Assembly: GCA_002238585.1 (NCBI GenBank)
Contig: MPMQ01000013.1
Coordinates: forward strand, 1-64,000
DNA length: 64,000 bases
Direction of reading: 5' to 3'
Origin: Kistimonas sp. bin40
GTDB taxonomy: Bacteria > Pseudomonadota > Gammaproteobacteria > Pseudomonadales > Endozoicomonadaceae
Shown here: one piece after another, positions 20,495 to 30,185 of the stretch
Numbering within the stretch: position 1 is the stretch's first letter
Layout of the letters: the number at the start of each line of letters is the position of its first letter
The notes under the pieces: generated by a model
Told to the model about the DNA's origin: nothing
Seen by the model: the letters and a program-made list of their open reading frames with translations, nothing else
The model's database searches: none
Program-made: the position numbers and the translations under genes

Positions 20495-22273
20495 TCAAAA
20501 GAGGCGACAAGCATCCTGGCATGGCGGGGAGGGCGCTTCCTGTGTGCGCAAGAGTCTCACCTTCCCATCTTGGTAACAAATAGCCAGATGACAACAGAAG
20601 GGATCCATGGAGGTTTTTATGAAGCTGTCGAATGGAATGTTTGTTCGTGCTTTTGTCACCCAGGCTCCAGTCCCGCGAAAGCCCAGCAGGCGCAGCTCGT
20701 GCGGAGGGTCCCCATTCCCTTCTTCGGGACGATACAACGCGACCAGGTGCTGGCCATCCTTGCTTGGCCTGCGTCGCTGGAGAGATTTGAGGCTGTCATT
20801 CGCCTCAGGAGCGGATGTCCACTGCCCCTTGCTGTCCCTGACCAGCATTGCCGACAGACGGCCACGAAATCTGTACAGTTCCTCCGCCATAAACCAACGC
20901 CCAGCGGGGTCGAAGCGTACGTCATACATACCGAAATAGTTGCGCTGATCGACATGAATGATGTCTCGGACTATCCACCGGTTTTCGGCATCTTGCGTCC
21001 AAAGCAACAACCCAGACCTGGCTTCGGCCACCAGCTGCTGTCCATCCGGACTAAAAAAGAAATCGCTGCGGCCTCTACCGTGATGCTCAAAACGTTGCTG
21101 TTCAGACCAGACACCATCATGCAGTTGCCATACAGAAAAGACGTCTTCTCGCGCACGGATGAAAACCTGCTGACCACCAGGCCTGAACCGGGCACTGCAA
21201 GCCGTCAACCCCAGCCCGAGATCCAGTGCAGAGTGTCGCGTCCAGTGTCGCTGGGTATCCTTGCTGAACAGAACGAAATCCCTTTCGTCAGCAGAATGGA
21301 CCAATAGCCAGCGCCCATCCGGACTGAAAACCGTCTTTTGAGGTATGTTGCCCCAATATTCACTCGTAGTGACAAAGTGCCCACCGAGCTGCCATTGCTG
21401 CTGCTCATCCAGATCCCAGACGTACTGATTGTAGTCTGAGGTCTGTATGGAAAGGCTACGTCCATCCGGACTGAAAAGCATGCAAAGCTCTCTATGAAAA
21501 AAGGGCCTTGCCGGGACAAGGCGTGCTGTCTTTTTCCAGTCAGTGACCTTGCCCATTTCCCAAATCCGCACATCTGTTATGTCGGCAACGGCAACCCGCT
21601 GTCCGTTATCGGAAAAGCAAACGGCTTTGGCTTCGCGACCCTCGAGGAAAGGGGCTCCCTGTCGCCAGTTTTCTCCATTCCACGTAAAGACACTGGTGGC
21701 AACGTCCACTGGATCGAACGCTCTGTCGTCCATGCTGACGACCAGATGGTTACCTGTGGGGCTGAAGTAGACCCCTCTGACACTGACTCCGGCCAGCTGG
21801 AAAGCCCCCACCTCTTTCAGCACCAGATGAGGGGTCATTTGCAGGGTGCGAGAGATGGCGCACCACAGAACCTCAGGGCAGAAAACCCGGCCAGGCCAGT
21901 CTGGTCCCAAGGTATTGGCAGAAAAGCCAGCCAACCAGGGGCGTAACAAGTGTTCGTAGTTGTCCCGGGTAAGAGCGGCACGAGGAAACGCGGAGCCAAA
22001 AGCACGACAGAAAGCCCGTTCTCGCAGTGCAGACACTTTGACTCGATCACAAAACGCCCTGCTGACTTTCTGCCAGATGAGAATGTCAGCCAGCGGCAAA
22101 TAACGAAGCACTGCATCCTGCAATTCAGGCGGCAGCCTGGACAGCCGCCTCAGTGCCTCCTGGCCCAGGTCTTCTGCCGCCGGATTTTGCGGACCCCAGG
22201 AGTCCCGCGACGCCTGGAGTTCTGGCAGGGACGGGTTCGTGCTGCCGTAACTTTGTGGCTGAGTGGGTTGCAT
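20495..22273 (-). CDS. F-box/WD40-like repeat protein, paralogue 1
   Basis: A 592-residue protein. The F-box lies at about 44-82 (LSRLPPELQDAVLRYLPLAD, then IWQKVSRAF), matching the eukaryotic consensus LPxELxxxVLxYL...WxxVSRxF. A family linker follows (ALTRDNYEHLLRPWLAGF), then about eight WD40-like blades marked by FSPDGRWL/FSPDGQQL motifs and a C-terminal block DPFCCHLA...LLRTQEA. The open frame runs 36 codons further up, but ATG 22273 has AGGAAA seven bases before it and fits its paralogues. It is separated from the other eleven copies by the transporters and IS30 remnant. Known: F-box proteins bind Skp1 in SCF ubiquitin ligases, which bacteria lack. Inferred: an exported host-directed effector; no signal peptide is visible. 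Confidence 0.85.
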   Translation of the reverse strand: MQPTQPQSYGSTNPSLPELQASRDSWGPQNPAAEDLGQEALRRLSRLPPELQDAVLRYLPLADILIWQKVSRAFCDRVKVSALRERAFCRAFGSAFPRAALTRDNYEHLLRPWLAGFSANTLGPDWPGRVFCPEVLWCAISRTLQMTPHLVLKEVGAFQLAGVSVRGVYFSPTGNHLVVSMDDRAFDPVDVATSVFTWNGENWRQGAPFLEGREAKAVCFSDNGQRVAVADITDVRIWEMGKVTDWKKTARLVPARPFFHRELCMLFSPDGRSLSIQTSDYNQYVWDLDEQQQWQLGGHFVTTSEYWGNIPQKTVFSPDGRWLLVHSADERDFVLFSKDTQRHWTRHSALDLGLGLTACSARFRPGGQQVFIRAREDVFSVWQLHDGVWSEQQRFEHHGRGRSDFFFSPDGQQLVAEARSGLLLWTQDAENRWIVRDIIHVDQRNYFGMYDVRFDPAGRWFMAEELYRFRGRLSAMLVRDSKGQWTSAPEANDSLKSLQRRRPSKDGQHLVALYRPEEGNGDPPHELRLLGFRGTGAWVTKARTNIPFDSFIKTSMDPFCCHLAICYQDGKVRLLRTQEAPSPPCQDACRLF

Positions 22274-22500
22274 GCTCGTTTCCTGTACATTGAACTGACG
22301 ACGGCCTGTACTGGGCGTACAGAACCGGCCGTTGGACACGAGCTGCCAACCGGAGGTTCCCCAAAGCCATGTAGGGGACAAAACTTCTGGTCCTTACTTT
22401 TTGAGCTGTCACAGTTCACATAGATCACCTCAGAAAGGCATCAGCTCACATCCCCTTGTTGCCTCATAATTATCTTCTGTGATTTGTCCCGCAAAGGGGC

Positions 22501-23706
22501 TCAAGCGGCTGGCCCGGATCTGGCATGGTCATGTGATTGGGTAGAGATAAAAACCAAGAAACCCAGAAGGCAGCAAGCTGACAGGTACAGTGAAAGTCTG
22601 AACGCATCAGCTTGACTGAAAAAACCTACAACCAACGACGAGACTGATGCAGTCCCTAATTGCAGGAACCCCAATAATCCAGAGGCATAACCCGATTTTT
22701 CTTTAAAGCCAGCTATAACGCCAGCAGCTCCAAGAGGAAGCAAGAATCCATTCCCCAATGTCAGAACAGCCATAGGAAACCATATTTTTATAGCGCAAAA
22801 ATTCCCTGATATATTCATTGACAACATTAAGAGCGCACCAGAAACAAATGCAACATAGCCCAACAATAGTGCTTTGTTTAGGGAGAAATAGTTCAACGCT
22901 TTCCTGGATAAAAAGCTTCCTGCAAGATAGGTAACGGACAATGCAATATAGAAGCAGCCAACTTGTGAACTGGTATAACCATTCTTTGAGAAAATAAAAG
23001 AAGATTCAGAAATGTAACCAAAATAGGCAATGGATGCGAAGCAAGGGATAAGCACATACCTCCAAAATGTCATGCTGGAGAGAATGCTGGCATATGTTTT
23101 TATCATGGTGGTTGTGCCGACGGCTATTCGGTGCTCATTTTCTTTGGTTTCAGGCAATTTGAAAAAAACGGCAAGACTCACAATAAAACCCAAAAGGAAC
23201 AAAAACCAAAACACGGAGTGCCAGCCATAAAGACTGGTTAAATAGCCTCCGATAACTGGAGCAACAGCGGGAGCGATTCCTATAAAGGGAAAAACGGTGG
23301 CAAATATTTTCCCAGTTTGTTCTTTGCTATATACATCTCCGATGATGGCTCTTCCTATTGTCAAACCAGCACAGGCACCGACTCCCTGCAAGCCTCTGAA
23401 CATTATCAACTCAAAACCGGATGCCGCAAGACCGCACGCCAGAGTTGCCAGCGTAAACAGCAACATCCCCGCACAAACAACCGGCTTACGACCATAATGA
23501 TCGCTCAATGGCCCATAGGCCAGTTGCGATACCGACAAACCCAGCAGATATGCACCCAAAGTCAATTGCATACCATGATCTGTAATTGCAAAATGTTTCG
23601 CAATGGATGGCATTGCCGGAACATAGATATCTGTAGCCATGAGTCCAATTGCTGACATCATGACAATAATTGGTAGTAAATTTTCTTGATTGCATTTCGT
23701 TTTCAT
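22501..23706 (-). CDS. Bcr/CflA-type MFS drug transporter, copy 1
   Basis: A 401-residue, 12-helix major facilitator of the Bcr/CflA subfamily, a proton-driven efflux pump of the inner membrane. Motif A is GPLSDHYGRKPV between helices 2 and 3; the MATDIYVPAMPSI stretch in helix 1 and the GAxAPVIGGYL stretch in helix 5 are typical of the subfamily. It is a near-duplicate of the copy at 24.1-25.3 kb, identical at most positions. It is AT-richer than its F-box neighbours, suggesting a different origin. The DNA upstream carries a decayed copy of the small gene that precedes copy 2. Confidence 0.93.
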   Translation of the reverse strand: MKTKCNQENLLPIIVMMSAIGLMATDIYVPAMPSIAKHFAITDHGMQLTLGAYLLGLSVSQLAYGPLSDHYGRKPVVCAGMLLFTLATLACGLAASGFELIMFRGLQGVGACAGLTIGRAIIGDVYSKEQTGKIFATVFPFIGIAPAVAPVIGGYLTSLYGWHSVFWFLFLLGFIVSLAVFFKLPETKENEHRIAVGTTTMIKTYASILSSMTFWRYVLIPCFASIAYFGYISESSFIFSKNGYTSSQVGCFYIALSVTYLAGSFLSRKALNYFSLNKALLLGYVAFVSGALLMLSMNISGNFCAIKIWFPMAVLTLGNGFLLPLGAAGVIAGFKEKSGYASGLLGFLQLGTASVSSLVVGFFSQADAFRLSLYLSACCLLGFLVFISTQSHDHARSGPAA

Positions 23707-24133
23707 GAGTTCTTTGAAACCCAGCTAACTGGTATGGGTAGAGGATCGTCCAGAGTGACTTTCCCAGCATTCAATTCAGGTAGAGATGTTTACTCAAAAC
23801 AGAAACGGCTTGTCGTACAACACCCCTCGACATCCATCCAAATTCCTCAATCAAAATCGGGATTGCATATTACGCTGTTACAGAAAGTTAGTACATAAAA
23901 AAATCGGCCTGTATTGCAACTGATGCCATAAAGCAGATCTCGGGTTCCATGGTGAAGCAAAGGAGCTCCTGCGAACACAGCCTGGCGCCCGCCAGGTCCC
24001 CTTTTGAACTGTGAAATAGGCCTACTCGATCAAGCATCACTTGAGACAGTCCATACGAATCATCGTAGCAAGGCATCAACTGAAACTCTTATGTTTTTCC
24101 ATGTTTTTTTCGCAATTTGTTCCGAAAACAGAT
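23707..24133. other. Spacer between the two transporter copies
   Basis: The left half (about 23725-23955) aligns with the small gene at 25.36-25.61 kb but is disrupted. The remainder (about 23960-24133) holds a 63-codon minus-strand frame that runs into that relic, which I do not recognise, and the 5' DNA left by the duplication. Confidence 0.5.
23725..23955 (-). pseudogene. Decayed copy of the 82-residue small gene
   Basis: Seen: the DNA aligns along its length with 25364-25612 (shared segments around the GGATTATCCAGAG-like and TATATTACGTTATTGCA-like blocks), but the frame is broken by a stop right after a QADFF segment equivalent to QVDFF in the intact copy. It sits just upstream of transporter copy 1, as the intact gene does for copy 2, so a gene pair was duplicated and one small partner decayed. 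Confidence 0.55.
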
Positions 24134-25348
24134 TCAGGCAACAGGATCCAATCTGATATAACCACGTGATTGGATGCGCAAAAACAACACAAACAGAAAG
24201 AATCCCAGAAGGCAACAGGCTGACAGGTACAATGAAAGCCTGAACGCATCTGCTTGACTAAAAAAGCCCACAGCCAGCGAAGAGACGGATGCAGACCCTA
24301 ATTGCAGAAAGCCTAGCAACCCAGAAGCATAACCCGATTTTTCTTTAAAATTGGCTATAACCCCAGCGGCCCCAAGGGGAAGCAAAAACCCATTCCCCAA
24401 TGTCAGAACAGCCATAGGAAGCCATATTTTCATGGCATAAAAACTCCCCGAACTATTCATTAACAACATTAACAATGCGCCGGCAACAAATACAACATAG
24501 CCTGACAGTAGTGCTCTATTTAAAGACATATGATTCAAGAACCTCTTTGACAAAAGATTCCCTGCAAGATAGGTGATGGACAACGCAATATAAAAATACC
24601 CAATCTGTGAAGAAGTATAACCCTGCTTTGAGAAAACAAAGGAAGATTCGGATATATAACCAAAATAAGCAATGTACGCGAAGCAAGGAACGAGAACATA
24701 TCCCCAAAATGTCATACTAAAAACAAGACTGGCATATGTTTTTGCAACGGTGGTTGCTCTGATGGCTATTCTGTGTTCTTTTTCTTTAGTTTCCGGCAAC
24801 TTAAAGAAAACAACAACCACCAAAACAAAACCGAAAACAAACAAAAGACCAAATACCGAATGCCAACCATAAAGGCTATTTACATAACCGCCTATAACAG
24901 GAGCTATGGCGGGAGAAAGTCCTACAAAAGGAAAGACAGTGGCAAATATTTTGCCTGTTTGCTCTTTGCTATATATGTCTCCGATGATGGCTCTTCCTAT
25001 TGTCAGACCAGCACAGGCACCGATTCCCTGAAGGCATCTGAACACTATCAACTCAAAACCGGATGTCGCAAAACTGCACGCCAGGGTTGCCAGTGTAAAA
25101 AGCAACATCCCTGCAAAGACAATAGGTTTTCTTCCAAAATGATCGCTCAATGGCCCATAGGCCAGCTGTGACACCGACAAACCCAGGAGATATCCAGCCA
25201 AAGTCAACTGCATACCATGATCTGTAATTGCAAAATGCTTCGCAATAGATGGCATTGCAGGAATATAAATATCTGTAGCCATCAGACCAACCACTGACAT
25301 CATCACAATGATGGGTAACAAATTCGTTTGAGTGTTTTTCGTTTGCAT
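24134..25348 (-). CDS. Bcr/CflA-type MFS drug transporter, copy 2
   Basis: A 404-residue paralogue of copy 1 with the same 12-helix plan, motif A (GPLSDHFGRKPI) and helix 1 signature MATDIYIPAMPS. Both copies keep full-length frames and mostly conservative differences in helices, so both are probably functional. It lies 15 bp after the small gene ending at 25364, likely one transcript. The pair forms an AT-rich block between F-box paralogues 1 and 2. The substrate cannot be inferred from sequence. Confidence 0.93.
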   Translation of the reverse strand: MQTKNTQTNLLPIIVMMSVVGLMATDIYIPAMPSIAKHFAITDHGMQLTLAGYLLGLSVSQLAYGPLSDHFGRKPIVFAGMLLFTLATLACSFATSGFELIVFRCLQGIGACAGLTIGRAIIGDIYSKEQTGKIFATVFPFVGLSPAIAPVIGGYVNSLYGWHSVFGLLFVFGFVLVVVVFFKLPETKEKEHRIAIRATTVAKTYASLVFSMTFWGYVLVPCFAYIAYFGYISESSFVFSKQGYTSSQIGYFYIALSITYLAGNLLSKRFLNHMSLNRALLSGYVVFVAGALLMLLMNSSGSFYAMKIWLPMAVLTLGNGFLLPLGAAGVIANFKEKSGYASGLLGFLQLGSASVSSLAVGFFSQADAFRLSLYLSACCLLGFFLFVLFLRIQSRGYIRLDPVA

Positions 25349-25363
25349 AATGTCCTTGAAAAT

Positions 25364-25612
25364 TTAATTGGCCAACATGGATAGAGGATTATCCAGAGCA
25401 ATTTCTTCAACTCTTGATTCAGGCAGAGACGCCTGCTCAAACCAGGATTTGCTTATCATGCGCCAGTCTTCAACATCTATCTGACTTGTTTGCCCCAAGT
25501 CGGAACTGTATATTACGTTATTGCAGCAAGTTAGCAAATCAAAAAAATCAACCTGCGTCTGATAGCCCAACAGAAACGTCAGTGCAGTTTGCTCAATAAA
25601 CAACCAGTCCAT
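25364..25612 (-). CDS. Small hypothetical protein upstream of transporter copy 2
   Basis: An 82-residue acidic protein with no family I recognise: a hydrophobic N-terminal third (EQTALTFLLGYQ), two adjacent Cys near residue 29-30 and a polar C-terminus. It ends 15 bp before the transporter start, suggesting co-transcription. Its relic upstream of copy 1 shows that the gene pair was duplicated together. In the relic an open frame continues upstream past the equivalent of this start, so this may be a C-terminal fragment of a longer gene. Confidence 0.4.
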   Translation of the reverse strand: MDWLFIEQTALTFLLGYQTQVDFFDLLTCCNNVIYSSDLGQTSQIDVEDWRMISKSWFEQASLPESRVEEIALDNPLSMLAN

Positions 25613-25857
25613 ACTGCTCAGTTTTTACAACTCTTTGAAGCTCATGCTTGTTATTGGGCCGGCAGTTTGATTCAACATGATCTTGATGTTCCCGCTGGCA
25701 TCGGCTTTCTCTACCAACATATGCAGGGTTTACGCACCAGTTACAAATGCCTTGAGTAGCGCTGGAGTAAGGCAATAAATGCTATCGACTGAAACTTTGG
25801 AAGTGAGTCAGCTGCTGGTACATTTCGTAGCTCTCACACTTAGAAACGGAAGTCGGA

Positions 25858-26827
25858 ATGAGTTCACAATCCAGACAATACAAGCAGCTGACTCTTGGGC
25901 AACGATACCAGATACAGGCTCTTCTTGGGAAAGGCTATATGTAAAATGAAATAGCAGAATCTGTTGGCGCAAGTCCCAGTGTCTTGTCACGAGAGCTGGG
26001 GAGAAATTCAAGTGACAAGGAGTATTGCGCTGAAGCAGCTCATGCCTTGGCAGTTAATCGTCGTATAACGAGCAGAAGAGCCTGCAAGTCTTATGAACGA
26101 CACTCGCCTATTATAGAGAAGAGGGTGCGCCTTGGCTGGTCGCCTGAAAACATAAGCCAGCGTATGAAGCTGGAAGTCTCAGATATGGCACTCAGTCACA
26201 CCAGGATTTACGCTCGCATCTCGAATGACAAGGCCCAGGGAGGCATTTTATATAAAGACATTCTTCGCTTTGGAAAGAGACGATGCAAAGGAGGGGAACG
26301 CAAGGCTGGTTGCTCCCTGATTCCAAACAGGCTTGATATTGCAGAGCGCCCTGAAGTCGTTGATTTTCGTGATCTCCCTGGTGATGGGGAGGGCGATACT
26401 GTTTATGGCCAGGATGCTTATCTGGTGACTCTGGTTGAGCGCAAAAGTCAGTTGGCTCTCATAGGCAAGGTTGATCATAAACAAGCGAATTTGGTTGCTG
26501 ATTGATTGCTCTTTTGGGGCGGGTCTCATCGGTTTGCACCCTCACCCTGGACAATGGTGGTGAGTTTGCTGTCCATGCGAAAGTGGCGAAGGCTGTAAAT
26601 GCTGATGTTTACTTTGCCAAGCCCTACAAGAGCTATCAGCGTGGAACCGATGAAAACACCAACGGCATTATCCGTCGGACCTGGCCAAAAAAATGACTTC
26701 AGTTCATCTGACAGAAGAAGACCTGATAACCATGGAATTACTGATTAATACAATGCCGAGAAAGGTGTTAGGCGGAAAAACACCTCTCGAAGTCTACACA
26801 GGGCAGTCGATTGCACTTATTACTTGA
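25858..26827 (+). mobile_element. IS30-family transposase, degraded
   Basis: Seen: ATG 25858 opens SSQSRQYKQLTLGQRYQIQALL (the IS30 N-terminal helix-turn-helix), then an in-frame TAA at 25942-25944. The same frame continues with EIAESVGASPSVLSRELGRN and the catalytic region to about 26505 (DFRDLPGDGEGDTV, with DGEGD at the first catalytic Asp). A frameshift near 26500 leads to LTLDNGGEFAVHAKV (second Asp region) and KPYKSYQRGTDENTNGIIRR (third acidic residue). A second frameshift at an A run near 26690 leads to RKVLGGKTPLEVY and the stop at 26825. At least three disruptions make it inactive. It ends 36 bp from F-box paralogue 2. Confidence 0.9.
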
Positions 26828-26862
26828 ATCCAGCGTTGAAGCTCTTGATGTCGCAGCACCAG

Positions 26863-28749
26863 CTACTGAAGAGCTTCTTCGCCTGGCTGCACGCGCAGAA
26901 AGGCAACTCCTGTCTCCTGGGAGCGATCAAGGACACCAGTACTGTGCCTGAAGGTGACCGCCAGATGACAACACAAGGGATCTATTGCGAGGGCCGTATA
27001 ATCACTGGCAGGGCAAGCGGCGGCGGCTCTCTCGGCCTCCGCTTTCACAATCCATGTCCCCTGCTGAAATTCCAGCAACGCCAAGGTTATGCGAACTGGC
27101 TGCCTGTGCTCGATCAATGCAGCCAGATGCACGCCATCACCGGCCGGTGTCATATGCTCAGATCGGGAAGACAGCTGCGCCAGCGGACAGTGAGTCCAGA
27201 CTCCAGCCTGATCCTTCCTCCAGGTGGTGGTATGACTGAAAGGCGTAAGGCGACCACTGGCCACCACCAACCAGCGGCCCAGCGGATCAAAATGGGGGAA
27301 AGGCCATCTCGACAGGCCGCCGTTCAGGACATCTGATTCTTTCCACTCACCTTGAGCGTTCTCTTCCCACAGCAGAGCCCACTCGGCACTTTGCGTCACC
27401 AGCTGCCGGCCATGCGGACCGAATTTGACAGTATGGATGGCATCCCTCTGCAGAATTCTGGCCTGGTGAGACCAGATTCCGTCGTCCAGTCGCCACACAG
27501 ACAGGGTGCCGTCTCCGTGAAGCAAGGCAAGCCGCTGACTGTCGGAGCTGAAGCAAGCCACAACGCCGACGTTCTGTGCAGCATGCTCAAAGGAAGGGTT
27601 CGGTGCCCAGAGACTCCCTGACTGTTGGCTACAGAGCCTGATGCGACGACCGGGGACTGGGACCGGCAGCCAGCAGCTATCCGGGCTGAACTCTATATCG
27701 TATTTTGCTTCTGCGCATAGCCAGAAGAATCCACTGGGTAGCCATTGCTGCCGGGCGTCAAGACTCCAGACATGCAGCGTGTAGTAAACGCTGCTCTGTA
27801 GCACCAGCGAGCGGCCATTCGCGCTGAAAACCATGTGCGGGCAATAGTGGAAGACAGGGTGCTCGGGTACAAGACAAGCCGTCTGATGCCAGTCTGTCGT
27901 TTTTCCCTTCTCCCAGATCTGCACCTTCTTTATAAAGTCTTTTTCGTCGTCCTTTTCTTCCCCCTCTTGCGCGACAGCAACTCGCTGTCCGTCAGGCGAA
28001 AAACAAATGCACCGCGCTTGTGATGTTTGAGTGAAGGGGGCCCCATGATGCCACCCCGTCTCGTCCCAACTGAAAATAGAGGTCGCTGACCGCCTTGGCG
28101 CACCACCGTTTTGTGAGCAATAGATTGTCGAAACCATCAGATGCTGGCCATCGGGGCTGAAGCCAGGAGAGCCTTTCGTGAAGGAAGCTGGCAACCGGAA
28201 AGAGGCGTTCTCCTCCAGAGCCAGATGCGCACTGGCTTGCAGCGTGTGGGTGACGGCAGCGAAAAGCACACTGGGCTCAAACGAAGCACCGGGCCAGCCA
28301 GGCCCCAGTGGATTGGTAGAAAAACCGCTCAACCAGGGACGCACCAAACGGTCGTAGTTGCTGCGGGACAGGGCCGCGTTGGGCCGGGCGCGGCCAAAAA
28401 GATCACGCCAGTCGCCCTGCTTCTGTACAAGCGAGTCATGATTCTCACGAGGAAATGCATGTGCAAGAACACGCAAAAACGCCTTTTCCCGCAGGCAACT
28501 TACCCGGATTCTATGGGCAAAATCCCGGCTGACCTGCTGCCAGACTGCAATGTCGGCCAAGGGTAAGTGACCAATCACAGCTTCCTGTATCTCAGGTGGC
28601 AGCCGGGACAGCCTCCACAGTGCTTGTTTTGCATTGTCATAGTCCCCCGGCTCAGGAGCTCTGCGTTTGGCCAAAGGCAGCGATGCTGCGGGTGTTTCCT
28701 GCGCAGGGGGTATCACGGGGGCAGGGCATGCAGGACAGGCAGATTTCAT
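26863..28749 (-). CDS. F-box/WD40-like repeat protein, paralogue 2
   Basis: A 628-residue protein. N-terminal low-complexity segment rich in Pro and Ala, with a basic AKRR patch at 27-30 that could be a nuclear localisation signal. F-box at about 46-84 (LSRLPPEIQEAVIGHLPLAD ... WQQVSRDFAHRI). Then the family linker, here expanded by an extra segment before ALSRSNYDRLVRPWLSGF, and a propeller with FSPDGQHL, FSPDGQRV, FSANGRSL and FSPDSCWL. It ends in AIDPLCCHLAV and VAFLRVQPGEEALQ. ATG 28749 has GAGAGG ahead of it. It is closest to paralogues 3 and 4 by N-terminus and C-terminal tail. A short remnant of another copy lies upstream at 29.05-29.26 kb. Confidence 0.85.
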   Translation of the reverse strand: MKSACPACPAPVIPPAQETPAASLPLAKRRAPEPGDYDNAKQALWRLSRLPPEIQEAVIGHLPLADIAVWQQVSRDFAHRIRVSCLREKAFLRVLAHAFPRENHDSLVQKQGDWRDLFGRARPNAALSRSNYDRLVRPWLSGFSTNPLGPGWPGASFEPSVLFAAVTHTLQASAHLALEENASFRLPASFTKGSPGFSPDGQHLMVSTIYCSQNGGAPRRSATSIFSWDETGWHHGAPFTQTSQARCICFSPDGQRVAVAQEGEEKDDEKDFIKKVQIWEKGKTTDWHQTACLVPEHPVFHYCPHMVFSANGRSLVLQSSVYYTLHVWSLDARQQWLPSGFFWLCAEAKYDIEFSPDSCWLPVPVPGRRIRLCSQQSGSLWAPNPSFEHAAQNVGVVACFSSDSQRLALLHGDGTLSVWRLDDGIWSHQARILQRDAIHTVKFGPHGRQLVTQSAEWALLWEENAQGEWKESDVLNGGLSRWPFPHFDPLGRWLVVASGRLTPFSHTTTWRKDQAGVWTHCPLAQLSSRSEHMTPAGDGVHLAALIEHRQPVRITLALLEFQQGTWIVKAEAERAAAACPASDYTALAIDPLCCHLAVTFRHSTGVLDRSQETGVAFLRVQPGEEALQ

Positions 28750-29347
28750 GGAGCACCTCTCTTACACTGAATGACTGCTGACCTGTTGGCACACGGCCTC
28801 AACGGCAGCGGTGGCGCCTTGGACACAACCTGCAGGCAGAAGTTCTTGCGGGAAGCATTTCTTCCCGAACACCCGCCCCACCGGGCCTGTGTGATAGCAC
28901 AACATCCAGTAAAACTTTCAGCAATCACACCAGTGTGGCTATGAGAGCTCTGCTACAGGCAACCAGGAGCCAGGAGCCAGGCATGCCTGACGCCCATCAA
29001 AAAGCCTGACCGCTCTACCCAGGCAGTCAATATTCCTCTTTTTTCCTCCAGCCTCTTTCAAGGGGTGATGCACCCGGACGGCCGTGAGTCTTATGGTGCC
29101 GAAGGAGCTCTCGACCGTCGCTTTCACAGCCCTTGTCCCCTGCAGACGTTCCAGCCGTGCCACAGTTATCGTACTGACTGCCTGTGCTCTACCAGTACAG
29201 CCAGATGCACGCCATCCCAGGTAGATATTTTGGCAGGAGCGGAGAAGTGGCCTTTGTCGTGGGCACAATTGAAGGGTGGTTTGCTGTTGAAATGGGGGAA
29301 GCAGGGAGCTGCCTTGTTTGCAATTCTTGCTCCCGGCCAATGTGAGA
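28750..29347. other. Gap between F-box paralogue 2 and hepT
   Basis: No intact gene. It contains the frameshifted remnant of an F-box/WD40 gene at 29.05-29.26 kb and, near 28750-28930, the upstream region of paralogue 2, in which I cannot identify a clear promoter. Confidence 0.5.
29050..29260 (-). pseudogene. Remnant of an F-box/WD40 gene C-terminal part
   Basis: Seen on the - strand: one frame reads DGVHLAVLVEHRQSVR and a shifted frame continues ITVARLERLQGTRAVKA, matching DGVHLAALIEHRQPVR and ITLALLEFQQGTWIVKA near the end of paralogue 2. A frameshift separates the two halves and nothing upstream is recognisable. It shows that the array once held at least one more copy here, now replaced or truncated next to mntA-hepT. 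Confidence 0.7.
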
Positions 29348-29764
29348 TTATTCGTTGAGCTGTGAGGCCAGCAGGGTTTGTCCGAACACACGCAAATCTC
29401 CAAGGTGCTCTTCAATGACTTCTTTCATGATTTTCATATTCAAACGTTGGTATTCGTGTACAGCAACATTACGAAAACCAACCATCATTTTCATTCGATG
29501 TGCTTGCTCAGAGGAGATCAGCTTACGATCAACAAGGGCATCGAAAACCTCCCGGGATTCCTGGATTGTTGCAGCCTTGAGCAAAGTAAGAGTCCTGATT
29601 CCCATATCGATACAAGCCTGACAGGCCCGCTGAATATTGAGAACTATGGCATCCTGACGAGTGTAATTCGTCAGCAGTTCATCCTCATGCCCCAGATACT
29701 CTTCATCGATGCGGGCAAGGCAGCGCTCGATAATCGCCATTTTGTTGAGTAGAACATCATCCAT
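29348..29764 (-). CDS. hepT: HepT-like HEPN-domain toxin
   Basis: A 138-residue all-helical HEPN protein. The RX4HXY active motif is intact as RNVAVHEY (about 100-107). Known: HepT is an mRNA/tRNA-targeting RNase neutralised by its partner MntA, which adenylylates the HepT tyrosine of this motif. The start is ATG 29764 (M-D-D-V-L-L-N-K); the open frame extends 52 codons upstream but overlaps mntA and lacks family resemblance. It overlaps mntA by 8 bp (ATGGATGA), so translation is coupled. It is the only obvious toxin-antitoxin pair in the window and lies inside the F-box array. Confidence 0.93.
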   Translation of the reverse strand: MDDVLLNKMAIIERCLARIDEEYLGHEDELLTNYTRQDAIVLNIQRACQACIDMGIRTLTLLKAATIQESREVFDALVDRKLISSEQAHRMKMMVGFRNVAVHEYQRLNMKIMKEVIEEHLGDLRVFGQTLLASQLNE

Positions 29765-30185
29765 GGGGGTTCCCCTTGATAGTATTGCAAAGCTGCTCTT
29801 TGATCGCGGCGACAAGATCACGGCGCTCAAGATTAAAGTTCTGATACTGTGAGAGGGTATGTGTTGCAAACTCTTCGCACTGAACCCGGTCCCGCTGATA
29901 CAACCATATCCCGCTTTCAATAACTTCTTTTCTCAACACCGTTGCCGCCTGCCATAGGTCAATCAAGTCGATATCCCGGTTAATTGTCGCAGCCATATCC
30001 TGTGCCAGCAGCCAGCACTCCGCAGCAGGGACGTTGTGATCACACAAAATCGCAATATCAAAGTCACTATTGACGCGATGGTTGCCACGGGCGCGACTTC
30101 CATACAGCAAGATACCCTGCAGCTGTCCACCGAAGTGCGATTGGATTTTGCTGATGATTGTGTTCAGAGAAAGTTTGGCATCCAT
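29757..30185 (-). CDS. mntA: MntA-like nucleotidyltransferase antitoxin
   Basis: A 142-residue minimal nucleotidyltransferase. The GSX10DXD motif is exact: GSRARGNHRVNSDFD (about 29-43), with the third acidic residue in RDIDLID (about 71-77). Known: MntA transfers AMP to its HEPN partner and so neutralises it. It is first in the two-gene operon, the usual order for this system. The ATG at 30185 has only a weak purine stretch ahead. All catalytic residues are present, so the pair looks functional. Confidence 0.93.
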   Translation of the reverse strand: MDAKLSLNTIISKIQSHFGGQLQGILLYGSRARGNHRVNSDFDIAILCDHNVPAAECWLLAQDMAATINRDIDLIDLWQAATVLRKEVIESGIWLYQRDRVQCEEFATHTLSQYQNFNLERRDLVAAIKEQLCNTIKGNPHG

